A stretch of DNA of 64,000 nt, taken from Micrasema longulum (lineage: Eukaryota; Arthropoda; Insecta; Trichoptera; Brachycentridae). Location: contig JAGVSM010004935.1 of the NCBI GenBank assembly GCA_022494885.1, positions 1-64,000 of the forward strand. Reading direction: 5' to 3'. A program made the position numbers and the translations under genes. Positions 43,165 to 54,560 of this stretch are shown piece by piece (position 1 is the first letter of the stretch; the number at the start of each line of letters is the position of its first letter). The notes under the pieces were generated by a model, which saw nothing but the letters and a program-made list of their open reading frames with translations, made no database searches and was not told where the DNA came from.

Positions 43165-44069
43165 ATGGCTTCCTCGGAAACCGGAAATCTGTTGCCGGGT
43201 GCAATCATAATCGCCCATGGTTGCTACGACAGCTTACCCACCACATACCGCAAACCGCATCTGAGGACAGAAGTCTCCTTGGCGGTGCCCACATACACGG
43301 AAAATTTGCTCCTTGTCAAACGAGAAAAGCTGCCCGAAGGAGCTCTCTGAAATCTGGTAGCCTTAGCATCTTTGTGCTGAAAGAAAGTAATCCAGAAGTA
43401 TCATAATATGTACTTCATTGATTGAGAAGAGAGGGAAGTGAATTCTTCACTGACTGGGATTAAATTGATTGGACATGATCAATTCGCCGAAATGATTACA
43501 AAACTTTTTTAAAGCCTTGAAATTCTTTTTAGAAGCCACAGATCTGTATATCCGACAGGACCTATAACAGGGCCACGGATAGTAGCGAGAAGCTCCATTC
43601 GGTAATCATAGAGAAGGGGAAAGGGACAAGACCACAGGATGTGTTCAGAAGATTGGTTAGGATATCCGCAGCAGCACGAAGGGGAGTCAACAATATTAAA
43701 AACAAATATTTTTTTATTAAATTTACCATGACCTGATAAAAACTGCGTAGTCCAGTGATCGGGGATAACCCAAGAAGATTCTAAGCGCTGACGGATTGAA
43801 GGAAAAAAAAGAAAGGTAACCCTCCCTGAAGGGGAAGATTCCCATCGCGATTGCCAAGCATTAAGAAGAGCATTTAAAGTTATTTTTTTTATATTCGATT
43901 GAGACATTCCTTCAGTTGGGAGTAGACGGACGCCACCAATAATAAAAGAACGCCTTCTTTTTAGGTGGAAATTTGCAGATCGTCGCTGAACCTCCAGATC
44001 TAAAGGAAACAAGCCCGTTAGAACCGGAAGTGCATCCGTTGAGCATGTCCTATATGCTCTATATGCCAC
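43165..44069 (-). mobile_element. R1/LOA-like LINE, C-terminal ORF2 with zinc motif
   Basis: A 186-codon open frame (43,509-44,069) encodes WTTQFLSGHGKFNKKIFVF, SPSCCCGYPNQSSEHILWSC and PVIGPVGYTDLW. The C-x-C...EHxxxxC cluster is the C-terminal zinc-binding motif of R1/LOA-clade elements. 3' part 43,165-43,500. Truncated 5'. Confidence 0.8.
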
Positions 44070-44320
44070 GACAGCGTAACAACGCTACAATTAATGTATA
44101 CCTCTGTTTTGTATAAATATATTGAACTCTTTAATAAAGATACCAGTCTCGAAGATGTCGCGAAAGCGATGAAACCGGACACTGGATATTCCAAATTTGT
44201 GGATTAAAGTATCACTCGTCTTTTATTTATATAATAAACAGTAATTGAAAGTAAACAGTATGTGAAAAAAGGCAAAGTAAAATAATGAAATTAACGGCAA
44301 AAGAAATGACAAATGGTTAA

Positions 44321-44624
44321 GGCTGTAGTCTGGTAAAACGAACGCAAAATTAGAAAATCATACGATTTAGCCATTTTAAAACGAATGTTTTTTTTTGATC
44401 GCGCAATAATTTTAGTTCAATTTGAAATGGCGTAATCTGCCGGTCTAAAAGTAATTATATTTTAGTTACATAAAACTTTTAAGTATACCTTTAAAAATAT
44501 TGTTATTATCTGATTAATGTTTTTTATTTTTTTATTATTGCGTGATTAAAAAAAAAACATTCGTTTTAAAATGCCAAAATCGTATGATTTCCAAATTTTG
44601 CGTTCGTTTTACCAGACTACAGCC
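44321..44624. mobile_element. 304-bp MITE at a TTAA site
   Basis: Inverted ends GGCTGTAGTCTGGTAAAACG, extending about 75 bp, flanked by TTAA (44,317-44,320 and 44,625-44,628). TTAA duplication is the piggyBac pattern. No transposase. Confidence 0.78.
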
Positions 44625-44644
44625 TTAAGAATGGTTCATTAAGT

Positions 44645-44815
44645 ATGGCGTTCTTATGATTTAACCAAATATTTAATTTTGAGAGCCATTTCAACGAGTT
44701 GTATATAACTCACTATTAGAACATGGGAATCAAGTTGGGGTGAAGTGGGATTCGAACCACGGACCTCTGAGCCGTGAGTCCGAAACACTTGCCACGGGAC
44801 CATAACCCGATTCAA
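44645..44815 (-). repeat. tRNA-derived SINE, family 2
   Basis: Minus strand GGGTTATGGTCCCGTGGC, B box GGTTCGAATCCCACTTC, body TAGTGAGTTATATACAAC. It lies 17 bp from the TTAA MITE. Confidence 0.72.
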
Positions 44816-45360
44816 ACCGTTGAATTTTGTTGAAAGCATGAGTATTATTACTGCACTACTGGCGTTTTTTTAGAACAACCTATTTCAGTAGTGGTATACC
44901 GGAGGACTCCGATGTTTTAAGCATTAATAGAATATGAATATATGAGCAAACGACATTCATAACTTAATTTTGCAAAAAATGTGACTTCCAGCCTTTCAAA
45001 TTAAAGGTACAGATATAAGTATGGATTTATGTTACCATAATATTCAAAGCGAGAAATCCCTGCAAAAAAACTGCGTTTGCAGTTTAACGGGGACAGAAGT
45101 ATATTTACATAAAATTGTGTATGTGAAAATTTTTCAATAATTTTTTTGTAAAATGAACTTGTTTTCTTTATTTTTGTCATTTAGAGGGTTTTATCAGCAT
45201 ACCAAAGGTATACTTGTATATAAATGTTTTCCACACAAGCGCGTGTGTACTAATTCAATAATATACATTTTATAGTTAAATACGTTTTCCATCCGGAAAT
45301 AGCCCGCGGCGTCTCTTCCTTCCCCACCCCGTACCGCGCGCGCGTGGGACTCATCCAGGA

Positions 45361-45599
45361 GTGCTATTCTGAACCGCTCTCGCGGCACGAGAAAACAGTT
45401 TTTCTCGTGTATATTGTATGTAAGTACACGAGAAAATACGGCCGCGAGAGCGTTTAGAATACCAGCCCAGGGGTGCTATTCTGAACCGCTCACGCGGCAC
45501 GAGAAAACAGTTTTTATTTTTTTTTAAAACTAAAAAACGTATATTTTAAATACAAAATTCACGAGATAATACGGCCGCGAGAGCGTTTGGAATTCCAGC
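45361..45599. mobile_element. two CG-rich palindromic MITEs in tandem
   Basis: 45,361-45,466 and 45,473-45,599 each run from GTGCTATTCTGAACCGCTC to GCGAGAGCGTTTAGAAT / GCGAGAGCGTTTGGAAT with CGCGGCACGAGAAAACAG inside, separated by 6 bp. Same family as 38,825. Confidence 0.72.
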
Positions 45600-45602
45600 C
45601 TA

Positions 45603-46155
45603 GTAGCTTAATCACAAATAACTATTGACGTGCTTAAACACATACTAAGCATTTGAGCGATCACAATGAACAATAATGAACATGCTTAAGTTATCGCGGT
45701 CATAAGTCGACGCGTGTGTAATCTCTAAGTCAACGCTCGTGTCGGTTTGTTTTTTGTTTTCCTCGTAAATAAATACAGTTCATTGGCGAAAAATCGGCGT
45801 TTACTATAAAAAATAATACAATATATTGCATTTGCAAAATAGTAGGGAGTATCTAATACAAAAAAGTGAAAATTAAATTACAATTTCCTACTATGGCGAC
45901 TGCTTTTCTTGACATTTGGCTTGCCAGCCGCTGGCTCAATGCAACAAATAGCATGATAAATAATAAATAAATAAACAAAAATCGCAGTTTTGGAATATTT
46001 TCTATATTTACACCGGTGAAATTGAAATATGTGATTGCGCAGCAGGATTATACGTCGCGAAACGTAAATATTTTGATATTTAATATTAGGTGTTCACGGA
46101 TGTTCCATTGTGATCGTGAATACGATAAACAACCGTGGTGAGAAATTGTTATCAC
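45603..46155 (+). mobile_element. TIR-element family, right-truncated copy
   Basis: GTAGCTTAATCACAAATAAC at the left end, then 550 bp matching 34,148-34,680. The right terminal inverted repeat is absent. Confidence 0.65.
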
Positions 46156-46159
46156 ATAT

Positions 46160-46854
46160 CATGAGACAATCTTGTCATCACACGAGGTAGACATTGAAAA
46201 TTTCTGCTAAGAGAGCTTTGAAGCTAAGAGAGTTATCTTTAATTTTCCATCAAATTTTGCTTATGATTTATTTTATTTTTATTAATTATTATCACCGATC
46301 ATTATGTATATAAAATTACATAATAAATTATGACACAATGAGAATGTCCAGTTTAAAAAAAATAAATTTTCATTTAAGTATCGTTTTATCATAGCTATGA
46401 TTTTTTAAAGTTTTGAATTTTTGAAAATCCCCACCGAAACTTCGAAATGACACCGCCTGCGACGTCACAAGTTGTGACCGGTGGTTGATCAAAACACACA
46501 TCTGAACTACGAAACATAACTGACAAGAAGCTAAGAAAATATGGGTCTGACTGACGTTCAACTGAACCGCCGACTTGCAGGCGTTCTTCGGGATCGTTTG
46601 ACACGATCGTATCAGTTTGTAGGAACGACGAACGGTTTGTTTTTGTTTCTGACATTTAAATGTTGATCCCTTTACAATTATAATTTGTACCCGCTTAATG
46701 TCAAAACACGCTAAACATCGTAACATATAGCTACCGCGGAAACCGGGAATTTGTTATCAGTTGACACAATAACATAACAACGATATAATATAGCTCAAAA
46801 CATCCAGCGGAAATGAAATATTCAACCAAAATATTTTTAAAAAATATATTTTTT
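46160..46854. other. unassigned repeat-rich sequence
   Basis: 46,660-46,750 (ACAATTATAATTTGTACCC, CGGAAACCGG) recurs at 43,110-43,195, so it belongs to a dispersed repeat. Open frames at 46,370-46,726 have no recognised domain. Confidence 0.35.
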
Positions 46855-47460
46855 TAAATTTTTTTTTTATTAACATACACGGCATAATTGCCTTTTACAA
46901 ATTTATAATATAAACATATAAGGTTTGATATTTTTTAAACTACATATTTGCACTCAAAACTAAGGAACAATAATCAAGCCTAAAAATTATATAACATAAT
47001 ATTAAAAAAAAAAAAAAAAAGTTTAAATAAAACAAAAGTTTGAAATAAAAAGTATACGAGAACTTTAAAAATTAATATAAAAAGTAAATCAAATTTTAAA
47101 CATAATAAGGTTTATAATAAAAATATATATAAAAAAAAAAAAAAACAGAAAATCATATATGAAGTAACTACATTAAATATGATTACTGCTCATCTTTGAA
47201 AAAGTTTATAAGGTTTGTTCTATAAGAACAATACCCCACATTAAATATATCCGATATGTGGGAACAACTATTGCCGAGTTCATGAAGTCGGCTTAATACG
47301 GCATTACAATTATACACTGTGCGTGAGTTATTACTGCAAAACGGTGGCACCCGCCTAGTTATCCTTCCAGGCACCCTGAAGTTGACGAGTGACAAAAGTT
47401 CTGGGCAATCCCATATAGAATGCACATGCATGCATTGTTTTATAAAGAGGGTTTTAACTA
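46855..47460 (-). mobile_element. LINE 3' region, copy of 29,160-29,690
   Basis: Minus strand HSIWDCPELLSLVNFRVPGR, then VPPFCSNNSRTVYNCNAVLS and VGYCSYRTNLINFFKDEQ, followed by an A-rich 3' UTR. Confidence 0.7.
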
Positions 47461-47674
47461 AAATATCGGTTTTAATTTCTTTAAACGATTATTGAAGACA
47501 TTATACTTTAACCTAGAATTTAATAAAAACACTACAAAATGTAGGTGTTAAAAATGCTCATATATATGAGCATTTTTATATATTATTATTATAAATATAT
47601 ATTAAAAAAAAGGGTAATCCTCATATATAATTGTCTTACATACTCTTTAAATCTCACTCTCGATAATGCAGGTA

Positions 47675-48965
47675 CGAGGGCGGATTGATAATGAAGCTAC
47701 CTAGCGCTAGATGGTAGCATTAACACAAAAAAGATTTATTTTTTCAAAATTGCAATCTGTCAAACGGCAGCTGCTAAAATGTTACCCAAATTCATCGATT
47801 AGTTTATTTGTTGTAGTCGTTTGAAGTAAACAACTTTTGTGTTTCTTGAAAAATGGAAAAAAGCGAATTTCGTGCAGTGATTAAACACTATTATTTGAAA
47901 GGGAAAACGGCGAAAGAGACAAAAGAAAGGCTCGATAAACATTGCGAAGAGTCTGTTCCGTCAGATTACATGGTAAAATATTGGATTGCTGAATTTAAAC
48001 GCGGCCGAACAAGCACTGCAACAATACCATCAACGGGAAGGCCAAAAGAGGTGGTTATTGAAGAAAGTATCAACAAAATTCTCGATATAGTTATGAATGA
48101 TCGCAGATGAAGTTGCGTGAGATTGTTGAAATGGTAAACATCTCATAAGAACGTGTGTTCAACATTTTGCATGAACATTTGCATATGAAAAAGCTATCAG
48201 CAAGATGGGTGCCGCGTTTGCTCAGTGTCGAACAAAAACGAGTTTGAGAGACCACTTCACAGCAGTGTTCGGACATGATAAAGCATAATATTGTTGATTT
48301 TTGGCATCGATTAATAGCTGTTGATGAAACATGGGTGCACCACTATACACCTGAAACCAAAAATCAATCGAAACAGTGGGTGGAAGCTGGTGGAAGTGCT
48401 CCAAAGAAGGCAAAGGCAGTGAAATCGGCTGGCAAGGTTATGGCCACTGTATTTTGGGATGCACTTGGAATATTGCTCATCGATTATCTTGAAAAAGGAT
48501 CCACAATCACAGGAAAGTATTATCGTGCATTATTGGATTAATTGAATGATGCAATAAAGGAAAAACGACTACATTTAAAGAAGGAAAAAGTGCTCTTTCT
48601 TCAAGACAACGCACCGGTTCACACAGCATTAGATGCTAAACTTACGTGAAATACACTTCGAAGTGGTTGATCATCCACCTTATAGTCCAGACTGACTTAG
48701 CTCCTAGTGACTTTTTCCTGTTTCCAAACTTGAAAAAATGGCTCGCAGGAAAAAGATTCAGCTCAAACGAAGAAGTGATTACCGAAACTAACGCGTATTT
48801 TGAGAGGTTCCCGAAATCGTATTATTCAGATGGTATAAAAAAGTTGGAATATCGTCTTACTACTCGTAAGTGTGTCGAAGTAAAAGGAGACTATGTTGAG
48901 AAATAAATGGTTTTTGAAAAAAGTTTTTTTCCTACTTAGGTAGCTTCATTTTCAATCCGCCCTCG
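47675..48965 (+). mobile_element. full-length mariner, inactivated
   Basis: 1,291 bp with TA flanks. Ends CGAGGGCGGATTGATAATGA and its complement with one mismatch over about 29 bp. The transposase region runs from 47,853 to 48,906: MEKSEFRAVIKHYYLKGKTA, PSTGRPKEVVIEESI (DNA-binding half), AVDETWVHHYTPETKNQSKQ (first Asp), FLQDNAPVHTA (second Asp) and LAPSDFFLFPNLKKWLAGKR (third), in D,D34D arrangement, ending CVEVKGDYVEK. Frameshifts near 48,106 and 48,690, plus stops at about 48,146, 48,245, 48,539 and 48,645, rule out a working enzyme. Confidence 0.9.
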
Positions 48966-48967
48966 TA

Positions 48968-49800
48968 TATTCGGAAGCGAGAAAGACAATTTCACGCGCG
49001 AACAGCAAAGTCTCTTGTACTTCTCCTAGACGCCACTTAATAGCTTCCCGACCTTCGTCAGGGGCGGTTCTTTCGCCAGCGCCGCGAGCTTGGGCTAGTG
49101 GTTTTTTTTCATGTTTTTAGCAATTAAATTTAAAATATTATCACTTTTGTCTTCATCTATAAATAAATAATTAAATTTACTGTGAATATTACATTTTTCC
49201 CATTTAAAATCTCTCATTTTTTGCATGTGTAATGACTACGCAAAACCGTAACACGCGGATGTTTTTGGGACAGTAAAAGGTTAAAATGTCTCGATTTCCG
49301 TCTTCTCAAAGTGGCTACCTAATTATTCGTTTCAATCCATCTACATTCTTAATTTTGTGATACGATCGGAAATAAATCGCCGTACAAAATATGGTACATT
49401 TAATTTTCTTCTTGTATTATATTTCTTTCAGCGTGTTAAGCGTTTTATTGCCGGTAGTTGTATTTTCGCTTTCTGAAGTAATTGCTAAAGCCGGATCTCT
49501 TCCGTTGCGTTTCATATTTATTTTTGTCACGTAAACAAAATGGATTCATGGACTTTTATCCGATAAAAAGTGTTGCTTATGCAACGAAATCACAACGTTT
49601 GGCCATTGGATTTTTTGCTTTTCTTGTGTGCAGAATCTTTGGTTCGATTTAGGCCCGAGTTTTCTTTATATCAACGTATTCCCGTATTACTCAATAAAGC
49701 AATGATATTTTGACACACTTTGGATCAGTGCTCCTCGACCGGCGTGCCACGGCAGACTGGTGTCCTCCGAGTTCTCTGAGTCGATACAGGTGTGACGCGG
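48968..49800. other. no gene recognised
   Basis: Mixed sequence with GC-rich patches (AGGGGCGGTTCTTTCGCC at 49,058). The 3' part grades into the hAT remnant. Confidence 0.35.
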
Positions 49801-49829
49801 TCACACAAGACAATATTTGAACTTTTGCA

Positions 49830-50290
49830 ACCAATGCAATTAATTCTACGGAAGCGCTGTCTCTGCAAATTCGACAGGAATTTAAAGAATTAAGTAATGA
49901 CGGGACGTTAAAACTTCACTCCGCCGAAGTTCCGATAGATGTTTTCTGGATTTCCGTTAAGAAAGAATACCCTCGCATTTCTGACAAAGCCATCCAAAGG
50001 TCCTTTTCACACATGCCACGCCAATCCACCCGGCGCGCGGCGCGATAATTTTTCCGGGTTTTAATTTTTACAAGCTGACACGTTGTGCATGCGTTTGTAG
50101 GATGAACGCGGTAAAGTTACCGGGCCGGGAGGATTTGCGTGGCATGTGTGAAAAGGGCCAAACTCTATTTCCATTTTCGACGACATATTTATGTAAGCAA
50201 AGTCTTTCAACCTTTGTGTTACTTAAAAATTATAAGCGGTCATGCTTAAAAGGTCTTGACCTAGAACCTCGAGGTGCGCGGTCATATAAG
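49830..50290 (+). mobile_element. hAT transposase C-terminus (ZBED5/FAM200-like), split
   Basis: Encodes SLQIRQEFKELSNDGTLKLH, VFWISVKKEYPRISDKAIQ, then after a 161-bp insertion TLFPFSTTYLCKQSLSTFV. This is the hAT dimerisation region of the ZBED5-like group. Upstream parts are not recognisable. A LINE tail abuts it at 50,293. Confidence 0.78.
49999..50159. mobile_element. 161-bp MITE inside the hAT frame
   Basis: Inverted ends GGTCCTTTTCACACATGCCA and GGCCCTTTTCACACATGCCA, flanked by AAA on both sides. Excision with one AAA restores the hAT frame across KAIQTLFPF. Confidence 0.85.
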
Positions 50291-50292
50291 TT

Positions 50293-51306
50293 GTAACTAA
50301 CTAACTAACTAACCATCACGCCATTTCCCCGGAGGGGTAGGCAGAGAGGGGTAGCCACACCACTCTGTCCTGGCACACTTCCTTTGCTTCCTTCACATTC
50401 ATACATCTTCTCATGCACGCACGTCGATTATTCCGACTTTTCACATGACCACTTTCAAGAATTTGTTGTACTTGATCATGCCATGTCTTTCTCGGCCTTC
50501 CTCGACTTCTACAACCAGACACATTCGCATCATAAATCTTTTTAGCCGTTCTTTCATCATTCATTCGCTCCACGTGACCGAACCATCGCAAAAGACCTTT
50601 CTTAATTTTGTCGATAATGCTTAACTCAGCCTTGCATTCTGCTCTAATTTCGACATTAGGGCACCTATCATACATTGTTTTTCCGCACATTCGCCTGAGG
50701 GATCGCATTTCAACAGCATTCAGTCTACTTTCGTCCCTTTTTTCCAACTCCATGCTTCGCTTCCATACATTAGGGTTGGTACCAGAACTCCATTATGAAC
50801 TGCTAATTTAGCCTCTTGCGATAGACACTTATTTGCTACGACAGACTTTAAGGCACCATTAACTCTGTTACCGGCACTAACCCTCCTTTCAATATCCTTG
50901 TCCATATTTCCATCTCTAGTAAACATACTACCCAGATATACAAATTCTTCGACCTGTTTCAAACTATCTCCATTTACTACAATCTTACATTCAGTCATAG
51001 TTACATTTCTTTCAAAGACCATGACGTTCGACTTTTGCACATTCATTAGCAAATCACTCTCCTTGCACACTTCGTAAACCTTTGTAACCAAGGATTGCAG
51101 TTCCTCTTCGCTGTCAGCTAGAGGACTGCGTCATCGGCGTACAGAAGGCAACTGACAATTAGATTACTCATTTTCGCTCCCACATCCATACTTTTCAATT
51201 CTTTCATACATTTATCCATGTATATGTTGAATAACCACGGTGACATTACACATCCCTGTTTGACTCCTTTAGGGATGTCAAACCAGGAAGTTAATGACCC
51301 ATTTAC
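50293..51306 (-). mobile_element. RTE-like LINE, reverse transcriptase with frameshift
   Basis: Minus strand encodes IPKGVKQGCVMSPWLFNIYM, the catalytic LLYADDAV at about 51,125, then a one-base deletion, VNGDSLKQVEEFVYLGSMFT, LRRMCGKTMYD and RPRKTWHDQVQQILESGHVK. A (GTTA)n tail is at 50,293-50,314. The 5' part (endonuclease) is missing. Confidence 0.85.
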
Positions 51307-51309
51307 AAT

Positions 51310-51955
51310 ATGTATTGTATATTTATTTATTTACATATATAAGTTTATTGTACACTATTTGAGAGATAAGTCCCAACTCCATGGGTCTAAAAGTCCTACG
51401 AATTATATAATGTATGCATTTTATTTCATTGCTTACTTTATTTAACACTTATTTTAATTAACTCGTAAGGTTTTACAATAAAAACGCCTAATTTTGTGCG
51501 TGTTGAAGTGACTTTTGACGTATTTAAATAAATTTCGGTTGAAAACCTTCTTTTGGTTGGTCATTTTATTCAAATACCTATTCATCGGCTGAAATCATTC
51601 GATTTTGCCATTTTCAAATGCCGTTCTTTCAAAGTCGTGCCATTAAAAAAAATAAACTTACATAACATCCATTAGATACAAGCAATAATTTTCTAAGGTA
51701 TTTCTGGTAAAAAAGATCACTTATCACCGCGTGTTAACATTACATTTGAAGTGTGTTGTATTATTTCTAAACATGTTAATTTATTTGTTCTGGCGGATTT
51801 AGAAATAAACTGACCGGGAAATTTTCCACACTGCTGCGTAGCCCGTTCTTCATTTGGAATTACATTACAAATATTATTTTTCATCATTAATAATAATAAT
51901 AGTAATAATAATCGTCGTTTTAATATTTTCTGCATTAACTTTGTGTATCATTTTA
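51310..51955. other. no gene recognised
   Basis: AT-rich sequence with TTTATTTA and TAATAATAA runs. Short open frames lack any domain. Confidence 0.35.
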
Positions 51956-51957
51956 AA

Positions 51958-52204
51958 TTAAATTTGGAGAAATAAAACTTATACTTTGTTTTTTGATACA
52001 CTCACTTTATTTTTACCAACTAGTTTTGGTAACCAACTGTTACCTTCTTCAGGGTATTTTTATAACTAAACATACATAAAAGAAACCGTGAACAAATTAG
52101 TGGGTGTCGATAAGGATGAGGGAGGGGGTAATTGTGTTTAAGGTGGGGGAAGGGAAGGGAAGGGGGTGAAAAAAAAAGTATAAGATTTATTTCTCCAAAT
52201 TTAA
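51958..52204. mobile_element. 247-bp MITE
   Basis: Inverted ends TTAAATTTGGAGAAATAAA, about 29 bp with one mismatch. The interior has a purine-rich run GGGGGAAGGGAAGGGAAGG at 52,146. No coding sequence. Confidence 0.72.
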
Positions 52205-52399
52205 TAATAATCATCGTTTATTATCAAAAATAACATTTACTTTATCTACTACATACACAGTAATAGGTAATAGATTTCTCTGGATCATGTCTAGTCTGCC
52301 TAACTAGGTACAACCTGTTTTAAGGCAGACATTTTAATGCAACCAACTAGTTAATTAACTATACAGTTATACAATATAAATTTATACCATTTATTATGT

Positions 52400-52920
52400 A
52401 AGAATGTGTTTGAGTAAATTTTCCGATTTTTCTCGACCTAAACCCAGTAACCAATTTTAAAAAAAAATATCAAATTGAATCCGGGTCATGGCTTTGCAAT
52501 GTTTGGGTAACATATTGAATATTTTGGGGCCCAAAAATCTGAAATTTCTTTGCCCGAATTCAGAATTTGTGGCCCCATGACCCATCCTATAGTTTGACTT
52601 CTGGTAGTGTGGGAGTGTTTCTTTTCGGATTTGATAAAATAATTTGCTTTCACAAACATTATAATTCTAAAATTATATAATTGCCTTATATCTAAGATCT
52701 CAAATTCCTCAAATAACTTGACGCTGGGGTACCTGAAGGGCTTTTTTGAAATTATTTTAATGATTGATTTTTGAGCAGATTGGAGAGGTTTTAATATAGA
52801 TTTTTTAGTGCCTCCCCATCCTATTATGCCATAAGTTATAAATGAGTCACATAAAATAAATATAGTTGTTTGAGTTTAAGTAGGGATAAGATGTTACGCA
52901 TCGACTTGAAGATCCATATC
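52400..52920 (-). mobile_element. decayed LINE reverse-transcriptase tail
   Basis: Minus strand pieces LPHYQKSNYRMGHGATNSEF and GQRNFRFLGPKIFNMLPKHC are typical of the C-terminal end of jockey-type elements. Stops elsewhere. Confidence 0.65.
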
Positions 52921-52929
52921 TTCTAATTT

Positions 52930-53720
52930 ACATTACTTTTTCATTTGGAAATGGTTTGGCAATTATAGTTTTTTGGTGATGACGTATGAACCGGAGAACT
53001 TGACATTTACAAAGACGAAATTAAATTAAACTCAGCTACACATTACATAAATGACACGGAATGTGCCTGCTGCCGACTGCGACACGGTACAAATTACTAT
53101 TACATAAGGGCATATTTTTTTTCTAGAAGATTGCTTCTGTAATGGTAGTCGGAACGAATCCAACTTACAAGGGACCGCCCAAAAAAGATACATATTGATA
53201 ACTGTGGCCGTGAAAACCTACACTATTACTGCACGTAATTCGTGTGTGAGTGAAATGTAGCATTTGTTTGTGTTTTTAATTCTTACTAATCTATACTTGA
53301 TAGTATAAATGCGAAAGTTTGTTAGTGCTTTCTTCACGTCGCGACGGCGCGGTAGATTGACGTATTTTTTTGCACATATATAGCCGGAGAGGTGAGAAGT
53401 AAAATATGATACTTATTTTTCAACGCGAATGAAAAAAATAATAAAAATGCATAATATTTCAACATATTACAACAGAATTGTGTACATATTTTCTACGTGT
53501 AACATATTTTCGATGCACATGGAAATACATAATTTTGTTTCCATAGTAATAAGAGTTTTTATATGTTATATAATTGAAGAGATAAGATTATGTATATATA
53601 TTTGAACTTAACTATAAGCACCTGCTGACGAACTGCATTTTATGCAGTTCAGTAGGACTTGATAATTTGTGTTTTAATTTTTGTATTTTTTTGATAAATA
53701 AATAAAAAAGACACGAAGAA
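52930..53720. other. unassigned, with a lepidopteran-like repeat motif
   Basis: 53,290-53,420 (ATAGTATAAATGCGAAAGTT, TGCACATATATAGCCGGAG) resembles a repeat common in Lepidoptera. No gene. Confidence 0.4.
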
Positions 53721-53762
53721 CATTTTACAGAAGGTAATATAGAAGTCTAGGCATCCTCAGGG

Positions 53763-54084
53763 CGAAATGTTCATTTTGTTTCTTCGACAATCTGACAAAT
53801 TGAAAAATAATTCAATTTTTAAGTAATGCATTTGTTACATGCACATTCATTTGCTAATTACACATGAAATGTGATTGCATCCTGTTTCTTTAAGATCCTA
53901 GCAGTATTTGTACACTTTAAAAGGACACAACACGGCATAGTTGAATTCAAATCAGGAGTTGCGTACTAAGCGACGTCTACAAAGAAACTAATGGGTCAAA
54001 ACGTAAACCTACTAATTTATGAGTAGTTTAGTCGCCTTCTGTTTGATGTGCGTATGCGGTTTCTGGACTATTCTTAATTCTATG
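53763..54084 (-). mobile_element. P-like THAP element, half copy B
   Basis: Right end complement of CATAGAATTAAGAATAGTCC. Minus strand from 53,938 gives the cleanest THAP start in the window, MPCCVLLKCTNTARILKKQ then DAITFH, followed by GTGTAATT, a possible splice donor. The left half is missing; a foldback fragment joins at 53,762. Confidence 0.8.
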
Positions 54085-54089
54085 AAATG

Positions 54090-54560
54090 AGCATTAGAAA
54101 CTACAGCGGAAAAAAGAGCCCTGCACCAGAGTATGTAAATGAAACTGAATTAGCTTTCCTAAAATAGCTCTAAACTTGAAATCAGATCCGTGCACTTCTC
54201 ATTGATTTGTCAGCGGTTATGCGCAGTTTATTCTTGTTCACTAGCTAACTAATTAATCTTTCAAAGTTTCATTCGTTTTAGAATGTACTCACCTAGATAA
54301 AGGTATTATAAATACCAGCACGCAACAGTCAGTTATCGCCGTCTGTTGCGTGCTAGAGAGTTCGGCCCTTCGCGCCTCGTGTAATTGGCTCTACGGGCCT
54401 CAGTTTTTGGCTCTCCGTGCCTCGGTTAATTAGGGGCTCGGTCACCTAGAAGTCTCGTCCCTTTGGGCCTTATCTTTTTTTGGTTGTTTGGAGTAATCTA
54501 AATGTAATAAATAATAAGCTCTCACAACACTCTACACTCTCACTCTCGCTACAAAAACCA
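54090..54560 (+). mobile_element. candidate solo LTR or promoter segment
   Basis: TATAAATA at about 54,308 is followed roughly 20-25 bp later by the initiator-like ACAGTCAGTT, a structured GC-rich leader (GGGCCTCAG, GTGCCTCGG) and AATAAA at 54,506-54,511. That spacing suits an LTR. Borders and target duplication were not resolved. Confidence 0.35.

Noticed and set aside
47853..48906. Active mariner transposase gene
   Set aside because: Ends and catalytic positions are recognisable, but two frameshifts and about four stop codons break the frame.
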